Positions 8,608 through 17,384 of a stretch of DNA of 64,000 bases are shown one piece after another. Under the pieces are notes generated by a model. It saw only the letters and a list, made by a program, of their open reading frames with translations. It had not been told where the DNA came from and made no database searches. A program made the translations under genes and the position numbers. Each line of letters starts with the position of its first letter. Position 1 is the stretch's first letter. The stretch is from Catenulispora sp. MAP5-51 (GTDB taxonomy: Bacteria; Actinomycetota; Actinomycetes; Streptomycetales; Catenulisporaceae): the NCBI RefSeq assembly GCF_041261205.1, contig NZ_JBGCCH010000001.1, forward strand, positions 496,001-560,000. The letters are read 5' to 3'.

Positions 8608-9471
8608 CTATGCGCCGTGAGTGCGTCCGCCGACTGTGGAAGCCACGAATTCCGCGGCCGGTCTCAGCGCATTGTCGCGGAAGTTGAGAAAGACAGGGAT
8701 GCTGCGGGCTCCGGGCCAGTCCTCGGGCAGGATCGAGCGTGGCAGGCCCGGGTCGAGATAGGGGATGGGCCGCCAGGCGTCGAGGACGGTGATCCAGGCC
8801 CGGAAGGCCGTTCGTGGTGTGGGGTCGGTGTGATAGTCGTCGATCGCGTCTTGGGCACGGCCCAGGAAGTCGTGGTGCAGAGCCCGGATCACGTCCAGGT
8901 CCCACCACTTTCCGACGGCCGCGCGCAGGTCGTTCACGCCGCGTACCCCGTCGACGAGGAAGAGTGTGACCCGGTCCTCGAGTCCCAGATCGGCGACGAT
9001 TTCCTCGACCTCGTCGGCGAGGTAGGCCGGGCAGATCCACAGGGCGCCTGCCACCGTTCCGCAGCCGATCCAGCTGAGCCGGCGCCTCAGCTGGTGGCGT
9101 ACCTCGCGGCTGCTCTCGGGGACGGAGAAGGAGATGAGGCACCAGCGGTCCCCGTCGGCCATGAACCGCGGCTGGTAGATGCGCCGGTCGCCGCGGGCGA
9201 GCATCGGCCACGCACCAGGTGCGAGGGCGTAGCCGGGGAGACCGTCGCGGTTCTCCGAGAGCAACAGGCCGCCGGCCTTCACCCGGGTGAGGGCGTTGCG
9301 GGTCCGGGAGGGCGGTGAGTCGACCGCCTCCATGAGGGCGACCAGGTCGGCGGACGAAAGCCAGCCGCCCTGGTCGCGCAGGGTCACGCCGACGACGGTC
9401 CGCAGCAGGGAAGTGGTGCTTCCCGGCCGTGAATCGAGATCGTCCAGCGGGACCACGGCCTCCTCAGCCAT
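8608..9471 (-). CDS. PaaX-family transcriptional regulator in the kynurenine operon
   Basis: A 287-residue protein. The N-terminal winged helix covers about 20-90 (LLRTVVGVTLRD through RTRNALTRVKAGGLL). A PaaX central domain follows (WCLISFSVPESSREVRHQLR, then RRLSWIGCGTVAGALWICP), then the PaaX C-terminal domain with HHDFLGRAQDAIDDY and FRAWITVLDAWRPIPYLDPG. PaaX proteins are usually repressors released by CoA thioesters of aromatic acids. Here the start codon overlaps the kynureninase stop by 8 bases, so it is translated with the tryptophan-degrading enzymes and probably regulates them. The effector, perhaps anthraniloyl- or another aryl-CoA, is inference. Confidence 0.85.
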   Translation of the reverse strand: MAEEAVVPLDDLDSRPGSTTSLLRTVVGVTLRDQGGWLSSADLVALMEAVDSPPSRTRNALTRVKAGGLLLSENRDGLPGYALAPGAWPMLARGDRRIYQPRFMADGDRWCLISFSVPESSREVRHQLRRRLSWIGCGTVAGALWICPAYLADEVEEIVADLGLEDRVTLFLVDGVRGVNDLRAAVGKWWDLDVIRALHHDFLGRAQDAIDDYHTDPTPRTAFRAWITVLDAWRPIPYLDPGLPRSILPEDWPGARSIPVFLNFRDNALRPAAEFVASTVGGRTHGA

Positions 9472-10717
9472 GGGTCGCGGCCTCCGCGAGCAGGAGACGG
9501 ACGTGTGCCAGGCCGGTGGCGAGCTCGGTGAACCCGGTGCTGAGCGGGGAGAGCCCGACGCGCAGGCCGTGCGGCGGCCGGAAGTCCGGGATGACGCCCC
9601 GCTTCCACAACTCGGCGGTGATCCCCTTGAATCCAGGGTGGTCCAGCGTCACATGGCCGCCCCGGACGGCCGCGTCGCGCGGGGACACGACCCGGACGCC
9701 ATACGGGGCGAGCGCCTCGTCGGCGATCTCGATCGCGAACTCGGTGAGCTGCACCGACTTGGTGCCGATGGCGGGCATGCCGACTTCCTCGATCAGCGCG
9801 ATCATGTCGTGGATCGGCAGCATCCCGGCGATCGGCGGGGTGCCGCTGATGAAGCGGCGCATGCCGGGCGCCGGCCGGTAGCTGTCCGCCATGGTGAACG
9901 GGTCGGCGTGCCCCATCCAGCCCTGGATCGGCTGGCGGAGTTCGTCCTGGAGGGCGCCGGCGACGTAGCCGAAGGCAGGAGCGCCGGGGCCGCCGTTGAG
10001 ATACTTGTAGGTGCAGCCGACGGCGAGGTCGACGCCGGACCGGTCGAGGGCGACTTCGATCGAGCCGGCCGAGTGGCACAGGTCCCACAGCACGAGTGCG
10101 CCGGCTTCGTGGGCGGCGGCCGTGATCGCCGGCATGTCGGCCACATAGCCGGACTTGTAGGCTATGTGGCTGAGCAGCAGCAGGCCTGTGCGGTCGGAGA
10201 GCTGAGCTTTCGTTTGGTCGAGGGTCACGCCGGCCGCGGGGTCCGGCGTGATCCACCGGATCGTCAGGCCGCGCTCGGCGGCGATGCCCTCGAGCACGAA
10301 CCGGTCGGTCGGGAAATTCTCGGTGTCGGCGACGATCTCGTTCCGCCCGGGGCGGGCGTCGACGGCGGCACGGGCCAGTTTGTAGAGCATGACCGTGGTC
10401 GAGTCCGCCACCACGGTCTGGCCGGGTGCGGCGCCCAGAACGGCTCGGCCGATGCGGTCGCCCAGCTCGGTCGGTGCGTCCATCCACTGCTCATCCCATG
10501 CCCGGATCAGGCGGGAGCCCCAGGCGCCGTCGACGAAGTCGCACAGGCTGTCGCGGGTCGCCTTCAGCGGGCGGCCGAGGGAGTTCCCGTCCAGATAGGC
10601 GACCAGGCCGTCGGCTTGGACGAACCTTGCCCGGTAGGCGCCGAGCGGATCGGAGACGTCGAGGGCCTGGGCCTTGCGGACCAGGTGTGCTGGAAGGGCT
10701 GCGAGTGCGTCGTTCAT
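9464..10717 (-). CDS. kynU: Kynureninase
   Basis: A 417-residue PLP enzyme that cleaves L-kynurenine to anthranilate and alanine (EC 3.7.1.3). Visible motifs: YLDGNSLGR near residue 41; PTDRF; the PLP-binding Asp212 in LWDLCHSAG; and Lys238 in TYKYLNGGPGAP, which forms the internal aldimine. Length fits the family. The ATG at 10717 is chosen because it opens MNDALAALP right at the family's N-terminus and lies 5 nt after the dioxygenase stop. The middle gene of a three-gene operon. Confidence 0.95.
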   Translation of the reverse strand: MNDALAALPAHLVRKAQALDVSDPLGAYRARFVQADGLVAYLDGNSLGRPLKATRDSLCDFVDGAWGSRLIRAWDEQWMDAPTELGDRIGRAVLGAAPGQTVVADSTTVMLYKLARAAVDARPGRNEIVADTENFPTDRFVLEGIAAERGLTIRWITPDPAAGVTLDQTKAQLSDRTGLLLLSHIAYKSGYVADMPAITAAAHEAGALVLWDLCHSAGSIEVALDRSGVDLAVGCTYKYLNGGPGAPAFGYVAGALQDELRQPIQGWMGHADPFTMADSYRPAPGMRRFISGTPPIAGMLPIHDMIALIEEVGMPAIGTKSVQLTEFAIEIADEALAPYGVRVVSPRDAAVRGGHVTLDHPGFKGITAELWKRGVIPDFRPPHGLRVGLSPLSTGFTELATGLAHVRLLLAEAATHG

Positions 10718-10722
10718 CTGGC

Positions 10723-11577
10723 TCAGCCCCCGATCGAACTGCGCACGCTGTAGAGCTCGGGGAAGAAGGTCAGCCCGAGCGCCCGCTGAAGGAAGGCGAC
10801 ACCTGACGAACCGCCGGTGCCGGTCTTGAAACCGATCGTGCGTTGCACCGTGCGCAGGTGTCGGAAGCGCCAGAACTGGAAGGCGTCCTCGAGGTCGACC
10901 AGGTCCTCGCACGCGGCGTAGGCGGCCCAATGGGCCTCGGTGTCCTCATAGATCTTCGCGAACATCGAGACCAGCTCGGGCTGGGGGACCCACGCCTGGG
11001 CCACGTCCCGCTCGAGCACCTCCGCCGCGATGTCGTGCCCGGCACGGGCCAGGTGGCGCAGGAACGCCTCGTACACGGTCGGGGTTTCCAGCAGCTCGCG
11101 CAGCATCGCCTGCTCGCCCGGGCGGGAATCGAACACGGCGAGCATGGCGGCGTTCTTGTTGCCGAGGATGAACTCGACCGCACGGTACTGATGGCTCTGG
11201 AAGCCCGAGGACGAACCGAGGCTACCGCGGTATTCGGCGTACTCGTTCGGGGTCAGTGTCGCCAGCACCGACCACTGCTCCGTGAGCGTGCGGAAGATGT
11301 GCTTGACCCTGGCCAGCCCCTTACGGGCACGCGCGACGTCGTCGGTGTCGAAGTGTGCCCGCACCTCGCGCAGCTCGTGCAGGACCAGCTTGAACCACAG
11401 TTCGGTGGTCTGGTGCTGAATGATGAACAGCAACTCATCCGGGTGCGGGCCTTCGCTGACCGGGTGCTGTGACGCGAGCAGAGCGTCCAGGTGGAGATAG
11501 CTCCCGTAGTCCATCGTCGAGCTGAAGTCTGTCCGTACACCCTCTTCAAGCGGACGGACGCCGTTCTCGGTCGTCAC
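10723..11577 (-). CDS. kynA: Tryptophan 2,3-dioxygenase
   Basis: A 284-residue haem enzyme that opens the indole ring of L-tryptophan to N-formylkynurenine (EC 1.13.11.11). All landmark residues are present: His55 in IIQHQTTELWFK, Tyr113 and Arg117 in NEYAEYRG, the axial haem ligand His240 in FRHLRTVQR, and Thr254 in KTGTGGSSG. First gene of the operon with kynureninase and a PaaX regulator. No arylformamidase (kynB) lies in the operon, so the formyl group must be removed by an enzyme elsewhere or spontaneously. The ATG at 11577 gives the expected N-terminus. Confidence 0.97.
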   Translation of the reverse strand: MTTENGVRPLEEGVRTDFSSTMDYGSYLHLDALLASQHPVSEGPHPDELLFIIQHQTTELWFKLVLHELREVRAHFDTDDVARARKGLARVKHIFRTLTEQWSVLATLTPNEYAEYRGSLGSSSGFQSHQYRAVEFILGNKNAAMLAVFDSRPGEQAMLRELLETPTVYEAFLRHLARAGHDIAAEVLERDVAQAWVPQPELVSMFAKIYEDTEAHWAAYAACEDLVDLEDAFQFWRFRHLRTVQRTIGFKTGTGGSSGVAFLQRALGLTFFPELYSVRSSIGG

Positions 11578-11802
11578 GGTAGCCTCCCATCGCGACCGTC
11601 AAAGTATCACTATCATGACGACCGTCGCAATCGTGGGACTCGAATGTGCGCCAAGCCGCCAGCCTTTGGGCGCACCGCTGCCGCTGATTCCGTGCTGACC
11701 TGTCCCGAGGTATGCGGACAGTCCGCGCGGCGCCGGTTCGCCAGTGATGGGATGTCCGTGCCCGACTCGGAGATGCGCTCGCCACGCGGGCAAAGGTGTG
11801 AA
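11578..11802. other. Non-coding stretch upstream of the kyn operon
   Basis: Contains the kynA promoter region on the minus strand (AT-richer around 11590-11640) and no recognisable gene. It leads directly into the integrase remnant. Confidence 0.4.
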
Positions 11803-12003
11803 GCGTCCGACGGCGGCGAAGAAGACCAAGCAGATCCTTACCGCCGCCCAGTTCGACCGGATCCATGCTGCGATCGGCGCCTGCGAGAGCAGCTGCCGGA
11901 TCCGATCACGCTGGGTTGGACTGACCGGCATCCCAAGTCCGGTCGGCAGTATCGGCACGGGACGATCTCGGCTTACTCCGGCATGAAGTGCGGAACTGCT
12001 GAA
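11803..12003 (+). pseudogene. Tyrosine recombinase (integrase) remnant with internal deletion
   Basis: One plus-strand frame gives KKTKQILTAAQFDRIHAAI, which resembles the start of the catalytic domain of actinobacterial phage-type integrases. About 80 bases later a different frame gives LREQLPDPITLGWTDRHPKS, then GRQYRHGTISAYSGMKC, resembling their extreme C-terminus. The catalytic block between them (R..HxxR..Y) is missing. No att-site repeat or tRNA is visible nearby. The family call is from pattern memory only. Confidence 0.45.
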
Positions 12004-12045
12004 GATGATGGCAGCCATCAAGGGCGCGTATGACCGCTCAGCGCC

Positions 12046-12702
12046 CTAGCCCGCCGCGAGGCTGAGCCGTTCTCGGGCGCGCCGGATGTGCGTGCGCATG
12101 GCGCCCGCTGCGGTGTCCGGGTCGGCTTCCCGCAGGGCTTCGACGATCCGCTCGTGTTCCCGGCAGGTGGTCTCGGCTATTCCGCTGCCGAAGTACAGCC
12201 GGTACAGGTGGGCGTGGGAGTGGAAGCGGCGCAGGGTGTCGGCCATCAGGGTGTTGCCGCCTGAGGCCGCGATCTGTTCGTGGAAGGCCGCGTCGTGGTG
12301 GAGGAACACGAGCAGGGTCTGTTTGTCGGTTTCGCTGTGGGTGGCGCGGCGCATCTCGACCAGCAGATCGTCCAGGACGGCCAGGTCCGGGCCGGGGATC
12401 CGGACGGCGGCTCGTGCGGCGGCGGCGGGTTCGATGAGCAGGCGCATCTCGAACAGGTCCTCCAGCTGCTGGTTGGTCAGCAGCGGGGCGGCGGCGTAGC
12501 CGGCCAGGTTGCGTTTGACGACCAGTCCGTCGGCTTCGAGGCGGGCGAGGGCTTCGCGGATCGGGGTGGGCGACACGTCCAGCTCGGCGCTGAGGGTGGC
12601 GATGTTCAGTTTGCTGCCCGGCTCGATGTCGTGGTCGACCAGGCGCTGGCGGATCAGCTCGTAGGCCGTCTCGGTCAGCACCGTTCTCTGTGTCGACGCC
12701 AT
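12046..12702 (-). CDS. GntR-family (FCD) transcriptional regulator of the sugar locus
   Basis: A 218-residue regulator: GntR winged helix at about 8-75 (LIRQRLVDHDIEPGSKLNI through VSPTPIREALARLEADGLV) and an FCD ligand domain at about 85-210, with its metal/ligand residues in FEMRLLIEPAAAARAA, FHHDAAFHEQI-type, FHSHAHLYR and EHERIVEALR segments. FCD regulators typically sense sugar acids or their keto-deoxy derivatives. It is divergent from the substrate-binding protein gene, and a repeated 18-bp motif lies at each end of the shared intergenic region. Regulation of the 13-25 kb locus is inferred. Confidence 0.88.
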   Translation of the reverse strand: MASTQRTVLTETAYELIRQRLVDHDIEPGSKLNIATLSAELDVSPTPIREALARLEADGLVVKRNLAGYAAAPLLTNQQLEDLFEMRLLIEPAAAARAAVRIPGPDLAVLDDLLVEMRRATHSETDKQTLLVFLHHDAAFHEQIAASGGNTLMADTLRRFHSHAHLYRLYFGSGIAETTCREHERIVEALREADPDTAAGAMRTHIRRARERLSLAAG

Positions 12703-12755
12703 CGCGTCCCCTCCTGTCTCCCGTGGGCCGACCCTATCGTCTCGTCCCAGTAAAT

Positions 12756-12973
12756 AATATAGGATCCGGCTCCGTTGTGTGGCGGGACGCCACCTCTCAT
12801 TCTCCGTCGGCCAGATCTGTCCGGAGGGTCATGACGGGCCTTCTGGGTCGATGTTTTGGCTGACTGACAACCATCTGTCGAGCGAAGAGCCTCCGTGTTG
12901 CGATCGGGTAACGCCTCTTGACTGTCGCGCTGATCACACCGCAGGGTAAGCGGAAAATATACGATCCGAATCC
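12756..12973. promoter_or_regulatory. Divergent control region with two direct copies of an 18-bp motif
   Basis: AATATAGGATCCGGCTCC (12756-12773) and AATATACGATCCGAATCC (12956-12973) match at 15 of 18 positions, in the same orientation, exactly 200 bp apart. One lies just upstream of the GntR gene, the other 18 bp before the binding-protein start. They are AT-rich islands in GC-rich DNA and are good candidates for the GntR operator. TTGACTGTCGC at 12918 resembles a -35 box but has no matching -10 at normal spacing. Confidence 0.45.
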
Positions 12974-12990
12974 TGATGGAGGTGGACAGC

Positions 12991-14070
12991 ATGACGCGCT
13001 CATCCCTGATCCGGGCCCGGCTGGCGGCCGGAGCGGCCGCGGTGCTGATGGTGGCGGCGGCCGGCTGCAGCACGAAGTCGTCGGGCGGCACGGCCGCCGC
13101 GGGCGGCGCGAAGGGTTCCGGGGCGAAGGTGCCGATATCGAGCGTCAAGGTCGCGCTCGTGCCCGGCGGCGCGCACCCGTACTTCCAGCCGTGGATCGCG
13201 GCCGGCGCCAAGGCCAAGAGCGACTTCGGTCTGGGCGGCGTGACGTTCAACGAGACCGCCGAGTGGGACCAGGCCAAGCAGAACAGCCTGCTGACCTCGC
13301 TGGCGGCACAGGGCTACAACGCGTTCGGGATCTTCGGGGTGTCCCCGACCGACATCAACGCCACGTTCGGCGACCTGAAGTCCAAGGGCTTCGCCGTCGC
13401 TTCGCTGGCCTCCTGCCCGGCCGGGGGCACCGACGCCGCGGACTTCTGCCTGTCCACCGACGTCCAGCAGGCCGCCTACCAGGCGGCCAAGGCCACGATC
13501 GCCGCGATGGGCGGGCACGGCGTGCTGGTCCACATGACCGGCAACAGCGTCGACTCCAACACCCAGCGCCGCGAGGCCGGCGTGCAGCAGGCGGTGGACG
13601 AGACCCACGGCCAGGTCAAACTGCTGACCACGATCACGGACGTGGACACGGACCTGCAGACCGCGCAGAAGGCCGTCTCCGATCTGCTGACCGCGCACGG
13701 TTCGCAGATCAACGGGATCGTCAACACCGCCTACAACCCGGCGGTGGCCTCGGCGGCCGCGGTGAAGGCCGCGGGCCTGCCGATCAAGGTGGTCGCGATC
13801 GACGACGACCCCAAGGTGCTGGCCGGCATCAAGGACGGCTCGGTGGCCGCCACGGTCGCGCAGAACCCGGTCGGGCAGGCGTACGTCGGTTCGTGGGCCC
13901 TGGGTCAGCTGGCCAGCAAGGCTTGCACGGTGAAGAACCCCGGCGTCGTCGTCGACTCCGGCGAGTTCGTCGTCACCGCCGCGAACGTCGGCACCTATGA
14001 CACCCAGCGCCAGGCCAAGACCCAGCAGCTGATGGCGTACTTCAAGAGCGACGTCCTGTCCTGCTCCTGA
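12991..14070 (+). CDS. Sugar ABC transporter substrate-binding lipoprotein (RbsB-like)
   Basis: A 359-residue lipoprotein: signal peptide with lipobox VAAAGC (Cys near residue 26), then a Gly/Ala/Ser linker and a periplasmic-binding fold of the Peripla_BP_4 type. Typical features are VKVALVPGGAHPYFQPWIAA, AQGYNAFGIFGVSPTDINAT, DDDPKVLAGIKDGSVAATVA and AQNPVGQAYVGSWAL. It captures a sugar outside the cell and delivers it to the permeases encoded downstream. The ATG at 12991 has GGAGGTG 7 nt upstream; an ATG five codons earlier lacks a site. The ligand is probably a deoxyhexose, judging from the rest of the locus (inference). Confidence 0.9.
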   Translation: MTRSSLIRARLAAGAAAVLMVAAAGCSTKSSGGTAAAGGAKGSGAKVPISSVKVALVPGGAHPYFQPWIAAGAKAKSDFGLGGVTFNETAEWDQAKQNSLLTSLAAQGYNAFGIFGVSPTDINATFGDLKSKGFAVASLASCPAGGTDAADFCLSTDVQQAAYQAAKATIAAMGGHGVLVHMTGNSVDSNTQRREAGVQQAVDETHGQVKLLTTITDVDTDLQTAQKAVSDLLTAHGSQINGIVNTAYNPAVASAAAVKAAGLPIKVVAIDDDPKVLAGIKDGSVAATVAQNPVGQAYVGSWALGQLASKACTVKNPGVVVDSGEFVVTAANVGTYDTQRQAKTQQLMAYFKSDVLSCS

Positions 14071-14146
14071 CCCTGATCCGCCGTCCGGCCCGGACCGGCG
14101 GGATCCGCCGGGCGGCAGCGGCCCCGAACGAGAAACGAGTAAGCAC

Positions 14147-15235
14147 ATGATCAAGGTCGTCGACGCGGAAGCCTGGCTGGCCGACTTGGAAGTGGAGACG
14201 GTACGGACCGACGCGGTCCAGGCCTTCCTCAAGCAGGAGACCGTCTTCGTCCGCCTGACCACCGACGACGGCAACACCGGTGTCGGATACTCCTACACCA
14301 TCGGCACCGGCGGCTCCTCGGTGCTGGCGATGCTGCGCGACCACCTGCTGCCCCGGCTGGTCGGGGCCGATGCCGCACTGGTCGAGCAGGCCTGGTCCGA
14401 CCTGTTCGCCTCGACCAGGGCGACGACCGTCGGCGCGATCACCTCGCTGGCGCTGGCCGCCGTGGACACCGCACTGTGGGATCTGCGCTGCAAGCGGGCC
14501 GGGGAGCCGCTGTGGCAGGTGGCAGGCGGATTCCGGCAGAAGGTGCCGCTGTACGACACCGAAGGCGGCTGGCTGCACCTGGGCACCGACGAACTCGTGG
14601 CCGGTGCGCTGGCCTCTCGTGCCGCCGGCTGGCGCGGAGTGAAACTCAAGGTCGGCAAGCCCCGGATCGAGCAGGACGTGGAACGGCTGTCCGCGGTGCG
14701 GGACGCGGTCGGCGCCGGGCTGGACATCATGGTCGACGCCAACCAGTCGATGACGCACGCCGAGGCCCGGCGCCGCGCCGCCGCCTTCGAACCGCTGGAG
14801 TTGGCCTGGTTCGAGGAGCCGCTGCCGGCTGACGACGTCGAAGGCCACGCCGTGCTGGCCCGCTCGACGACGATCCCGGTCGCAGTGGGGGAATCGATGT
14901 ACTCCGTCGGCCAGTTCCGCGACTACCTCGCGCGCGGCGCGGCCTCCATCGTGCAGGCCGACGTCGCCCGGGTCGGCGGGATCACGCCGTGGCTGAAGAT
15001 CGCGCATCTGGCCGAGGCGTTCAACGTCCACATCTGCCCGCACTTCCTCATGGAGCTTCACGTCAGCTTGGTGGCCGCGGTTCCCAACGGCCGCTACGTC
15101 GAGCACATCCCGCAGTTGCGCGCGATCACGCGAAGCCGAATGCGCGTCGAGGACGGCCACGCGGTCGCCCCGGAGTCGCCGGGGCTGGGCATCGACTGGG
15201 ACTTCGACGCGATCGACGACCGGAGGTTGGCATGA
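14147..15235 (+). CDS. Enolase-superfamily acid-sugar dehydratase (mandelate racemase subgroup)
   Basis: A 362-residue MR/MLE protein with all catalytic positions visible. Lys166-x-Lys168 lies in GVKLKVGKP. Metal ligands are Asp197 (VDANQ), Glu223 (WFEEP) and Glu249 (VGES). The Asp272/His299 dyad is in VQADVARVGG and CPHFLMELH. KxK plus His-Asp places it in the mandelate-racemase subgroup, whose bacterial members usually dehydrate aldonic acids to 2-keto-3-deoxy acids. It is shorter than classical L-fuconate dehydratases (about 440 residues), so the exact substrate is open. Translationally coupled to the permease (ATGA overlap). Confidence 0.88.
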   Translation: MIKVVDAEAWLADLEVETVRTDAVQAFLKQETVFVRLTTDDGNTGVGYSYTIGTGGSSVLAMLRDHLLPRLVGADAALVEQAWSDLFASTRATTVGAITSLALAAVDTALWDLRCKRAGEPLWQVAGGFRQKVPLYDTEGGWLHLGTDELVAGALASRAAGWRGVKLKVGKPRIEQDVERLSAVRDAVGAGLDIMVDANQSMTHAEARRRAAAFEPLELAWFEEPLPADDVEGHAVLARSTTIPVAVGESMYSVGQFRDYLARGAASIVQADVARVGGITPWLKIAHLAEAFNVHICPHFLMELHVSLVAAVPNGRYVEHIPQLRAITRSRMRVEDGHAVAPESPGLGIDWDFDAIDDRRLA

Positions 15236-16317
15236 GCGCCATGGAACTGAGGGAACCGGACCACGTCGACGAAGCTGTGAGCGGGCCCGCCAAGGCAGTC
15301 CGCCGCTTCGGCCGCACACCGGGATTCGCTCAACGGGTCGGCCTGCTGCTCGTCATCACCATACTCGTGCTGTTCTTCGGGTCGGCCCGCAGCGCGTTCT
15401 ACTCCCAGCAGTTGAGCGTCTTCCCGCTGCTGCGCGACATCGCGACGTTGACGGTCGTCGGCCTGGCACAGCTGGCGGTGCTGTCGATCGGCCACATGAA
15501 CCTGGCCGTCGGGCGGATGGCCGCGTTCTCGGCCATGTTCATGGGCCTGGCATATCAGGACTGGCACTTGCCGCTGTACGCCGGCCTGCTGGTCGGCTTG
15601 CTGGCCGGTGCCGCGATCGGGGCGCTGACCGGCTGGATCATCACCGTCACCGGCGTCAACTCCTTCGTGGTGACCCTGGCCATGGATTTCGTTCTGCTCG
15701 GCCTGGTGTCCCTGGTCTACTCGCAGTTCACGACCGCGGCCGCGTTCACCGCCAAGCCCGCCGGGATGGATCAGCTGCGCAACCTGTCACTGGGCGATCT
15801 GTGCGCGGGTCAGGTGTGCGGTTCCCCGGCAGTGCCGCAGCTGATGCTGTTCGCCCTGGCGGCCATGGGAACCGTCGGCTACCTCTACAGCCGTACTCGC
15901 GTGGGCCGCGAACTGCTGCTGGTGGGCTCGAACGTCACGGCGGCGCAGCTGTCGGGCATCCCCACCTCGCGCCGGATCGTCACCGCGCACGCGATGTCCG
16001 GTGCCCTGGCGGCGCTCGCGGGCTTCATGCTCGCGGTGACCGCCGGCTCCTTCACGGCCGACATCGGCGGCGACTTCATGATCCCGTCCTTCCTCGGCCC
16101 GGTCCTCGGCGGCACCCTGCTGGCCGGCGGCGCGGTGTCGGTCGTCGGGACGCTGCTGGGAACCTCGCTGGTCCAGGTGATCCGCCAGGGCCTGACCATG
16201 ATGGGCATCGGGTTGGAGAGCCTGAACATCTATCTGGGCGTGATCCTCCTGGTCGCGCTGTCCACCGACCGCGTTCGCGACGCGATCTCGACCCGCAGGA
16301 CGGTGGCTTCCTCATGA
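15232..16317 (+). CDS. Sugar ABC transporter permease 1 (RbsC/AraH-like)
   Basis: A 361-residue integral membrane protein with about nine hydrophobic segments. The family block GLAQLAVLSIGHMNLAVGRM corresponds to the conserved G-Q-x-D/N-L-S-V-G signature, and GGDFMIPSFLGPVLGG with GGTLLAGGAVSVVGTLLG closes the core. The ATG at 15232 overlaps the dehydratase stop. It should pair with permease 2 and the double ATPase as a ribose-type importer. Confidence 0.9.
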   Translation: MSAMELREPDHVDEAVSGPAKAVRRFGRTPGFAQRVGLLLVITILVLFFGSARSAFYSQQLSVFPLLRDIATLTVVGLAQLAVLSIGHMNLAVGRMAAFSAMFMGLAYQDWHLPLYAGLLVGLLAGAAIGALTGWIITVTGVNSFVVTLAMDFVLLGLVSLVYSQFTTAAAFTAKPAGMDQLRNLSLGDLCAGQVCGSPAVPQLMLFALAAMGTVGYLYSRTRVGRELLLVGSNVTAAQLSGIPTSRRIVTAHAMSGALAALAGFMLAVTAGSFTADIGGDFMIPSFLGPVLGGTLLAGGAVSVVGTLLGTSLVQVIRQGLTMMGIGLESLNIYLGVILLVALSTDRVRDAISTRRTVASS

Positions 16318-17384
16318 GCGCCCCGATGACGTCCACCCTTCGCACCCTGACCTCCCGGCTGCGTCCGGCGGCCGGAGCCGGCCGCTCGACGGCGGCGACC
16401 CTGGCGGCGGTCGGCGTCGCCGGATACGCCGTCCTGACGGCCACCTCGCACGGGAGTCTGCTGCACGGCAACGCCGTGCGCGGCGTGCTGACCTATCTGA
16501 CGGTGCCGATCCTGATCGGCCTGGCCCAACTGGTCGTGTTGGCCGTCGGCCAGATGAACCTGTCGGTCGGCGCGCTCGGCGGTTTCCTGTCGGTGGCGAT
16601 GGGCGTCCTGATGGCCGACCACGGCGTCCCGGCCTGGCTCGCGGTGCTGGTCGGGCTGGCCGCCGGCGCGGTCTTCGGCGCCCTCAACGGTGCGCTGGTG
16701 GTGGCCACCCGCATCAACGGCTTCATCGTCACCCTGGCCACCATGACCATTCTCTCCGGGTTGCAGTACCGGGTGGTCGGGACGCGCACCGTGAACGTCC
16801 CGGACCGGGCGCTGACCGACTTCGGCACGGCGGCGGTGGCGAACGTCCCGGTGATCTTCCTGGCCGCGCTCGCGGTGGCCGCGGTCCTGGGCTTCTTCCT
16901 GCGCCGGGCCGTTGCGGGGCGCCGGCTGCTGGCCAGCGGCGGCAATCCGCTGGCCGCGCAGCTGTCCGGCATCTCGAACAACCGCAGCCTCGTGCTCGCC
17001 CACACCCTGTCGGGGCTGATCATCGGTGTCGCCGCCGTGCTCACCACGGCCTCCTCGCCCGGTGTCAACAACAGCATCGGCGGCGACTGGCTGCTGCCCA
17101 GCTTCGCGGCGCCCATCATCGGCGGCGCCGCGCTGGCCGGCGGCGCGGTCTCGGTGGCCGGCACGGTCTTCGCCGCGTTCGTCGTCCGTCTCGTGGACAT
17201 CGCCCGCGCGCAGTACTCACTGGATCCCAGCTGGGTCAACTTCACCGTCGGCGCGGTCGTGCTCGGCACGGTGATCCTCGGCCGGCTGCGCCAGACCCGG
17301 CAGGACCGCGCCGCCGCCCCCACCCGCACGCCGCCCACCCGGCCGGCCGCCGCCGCGCAGCCCACCGCAGGGAGTTCCTCATGA
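16314..17384 (+). CDS. Sugar ABC transporter permease 2 (RbsC-like)
   Basis: A 356-residue membrane protein homologous to the preceding gene: LAQLVVLAVGQMNLSVGALG is the signature segment, followed by FIVTLATMTILSGLQY and GGDWLLPSFAAPIIGGAAL. Two different permeases in one operon suggest a heterodimeric channel. The start at 16314 overlaps the previous stop as ATGA. The C-terminus ends in a Pro/Thr/Ala-rich tail of about 25 residues, cytoplasmic by prediction. Confidence 0.9.
   Translation: MSAPMTSTLRTLTSRLRPAAGAGRSTAATLAAVGVAGYAVLTATSHGSLLHGNAVRGVLTYLTVPILIGLAQLVVLAVGQMNLSVGALGGFLSVAMGVLMADHGVPAWLAVLVGLAAGAVFGALNGALVVATRINGFIVTLATMTILSGLQYRVVGTRTVNVPDRALTDFGTAAVANVPVIFLAALAVAAVLGFFLRRAVAGRRLLASGGNPLAAQLSGISNNRSLVLAHTLSGLIIGVAAVLTTASSPGVNNSIGGDWLLPSFAAPIIGGAALAGGAVSVAGTVFAAFVVRLVDIARAQYSLDPSWVNFTVGAVVLGTVILGRLRQTRQDRAAAPTRTPPTRPAAAAQPTAGSSS

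Noticed and set aside
12918-12965. TTGACT ... TACGAT promoter for the sugar operon
   Set aside because: The two boxes are 36 bp apart, too far for one promoter. TACGAT lies inside the proposed operator motif instead.
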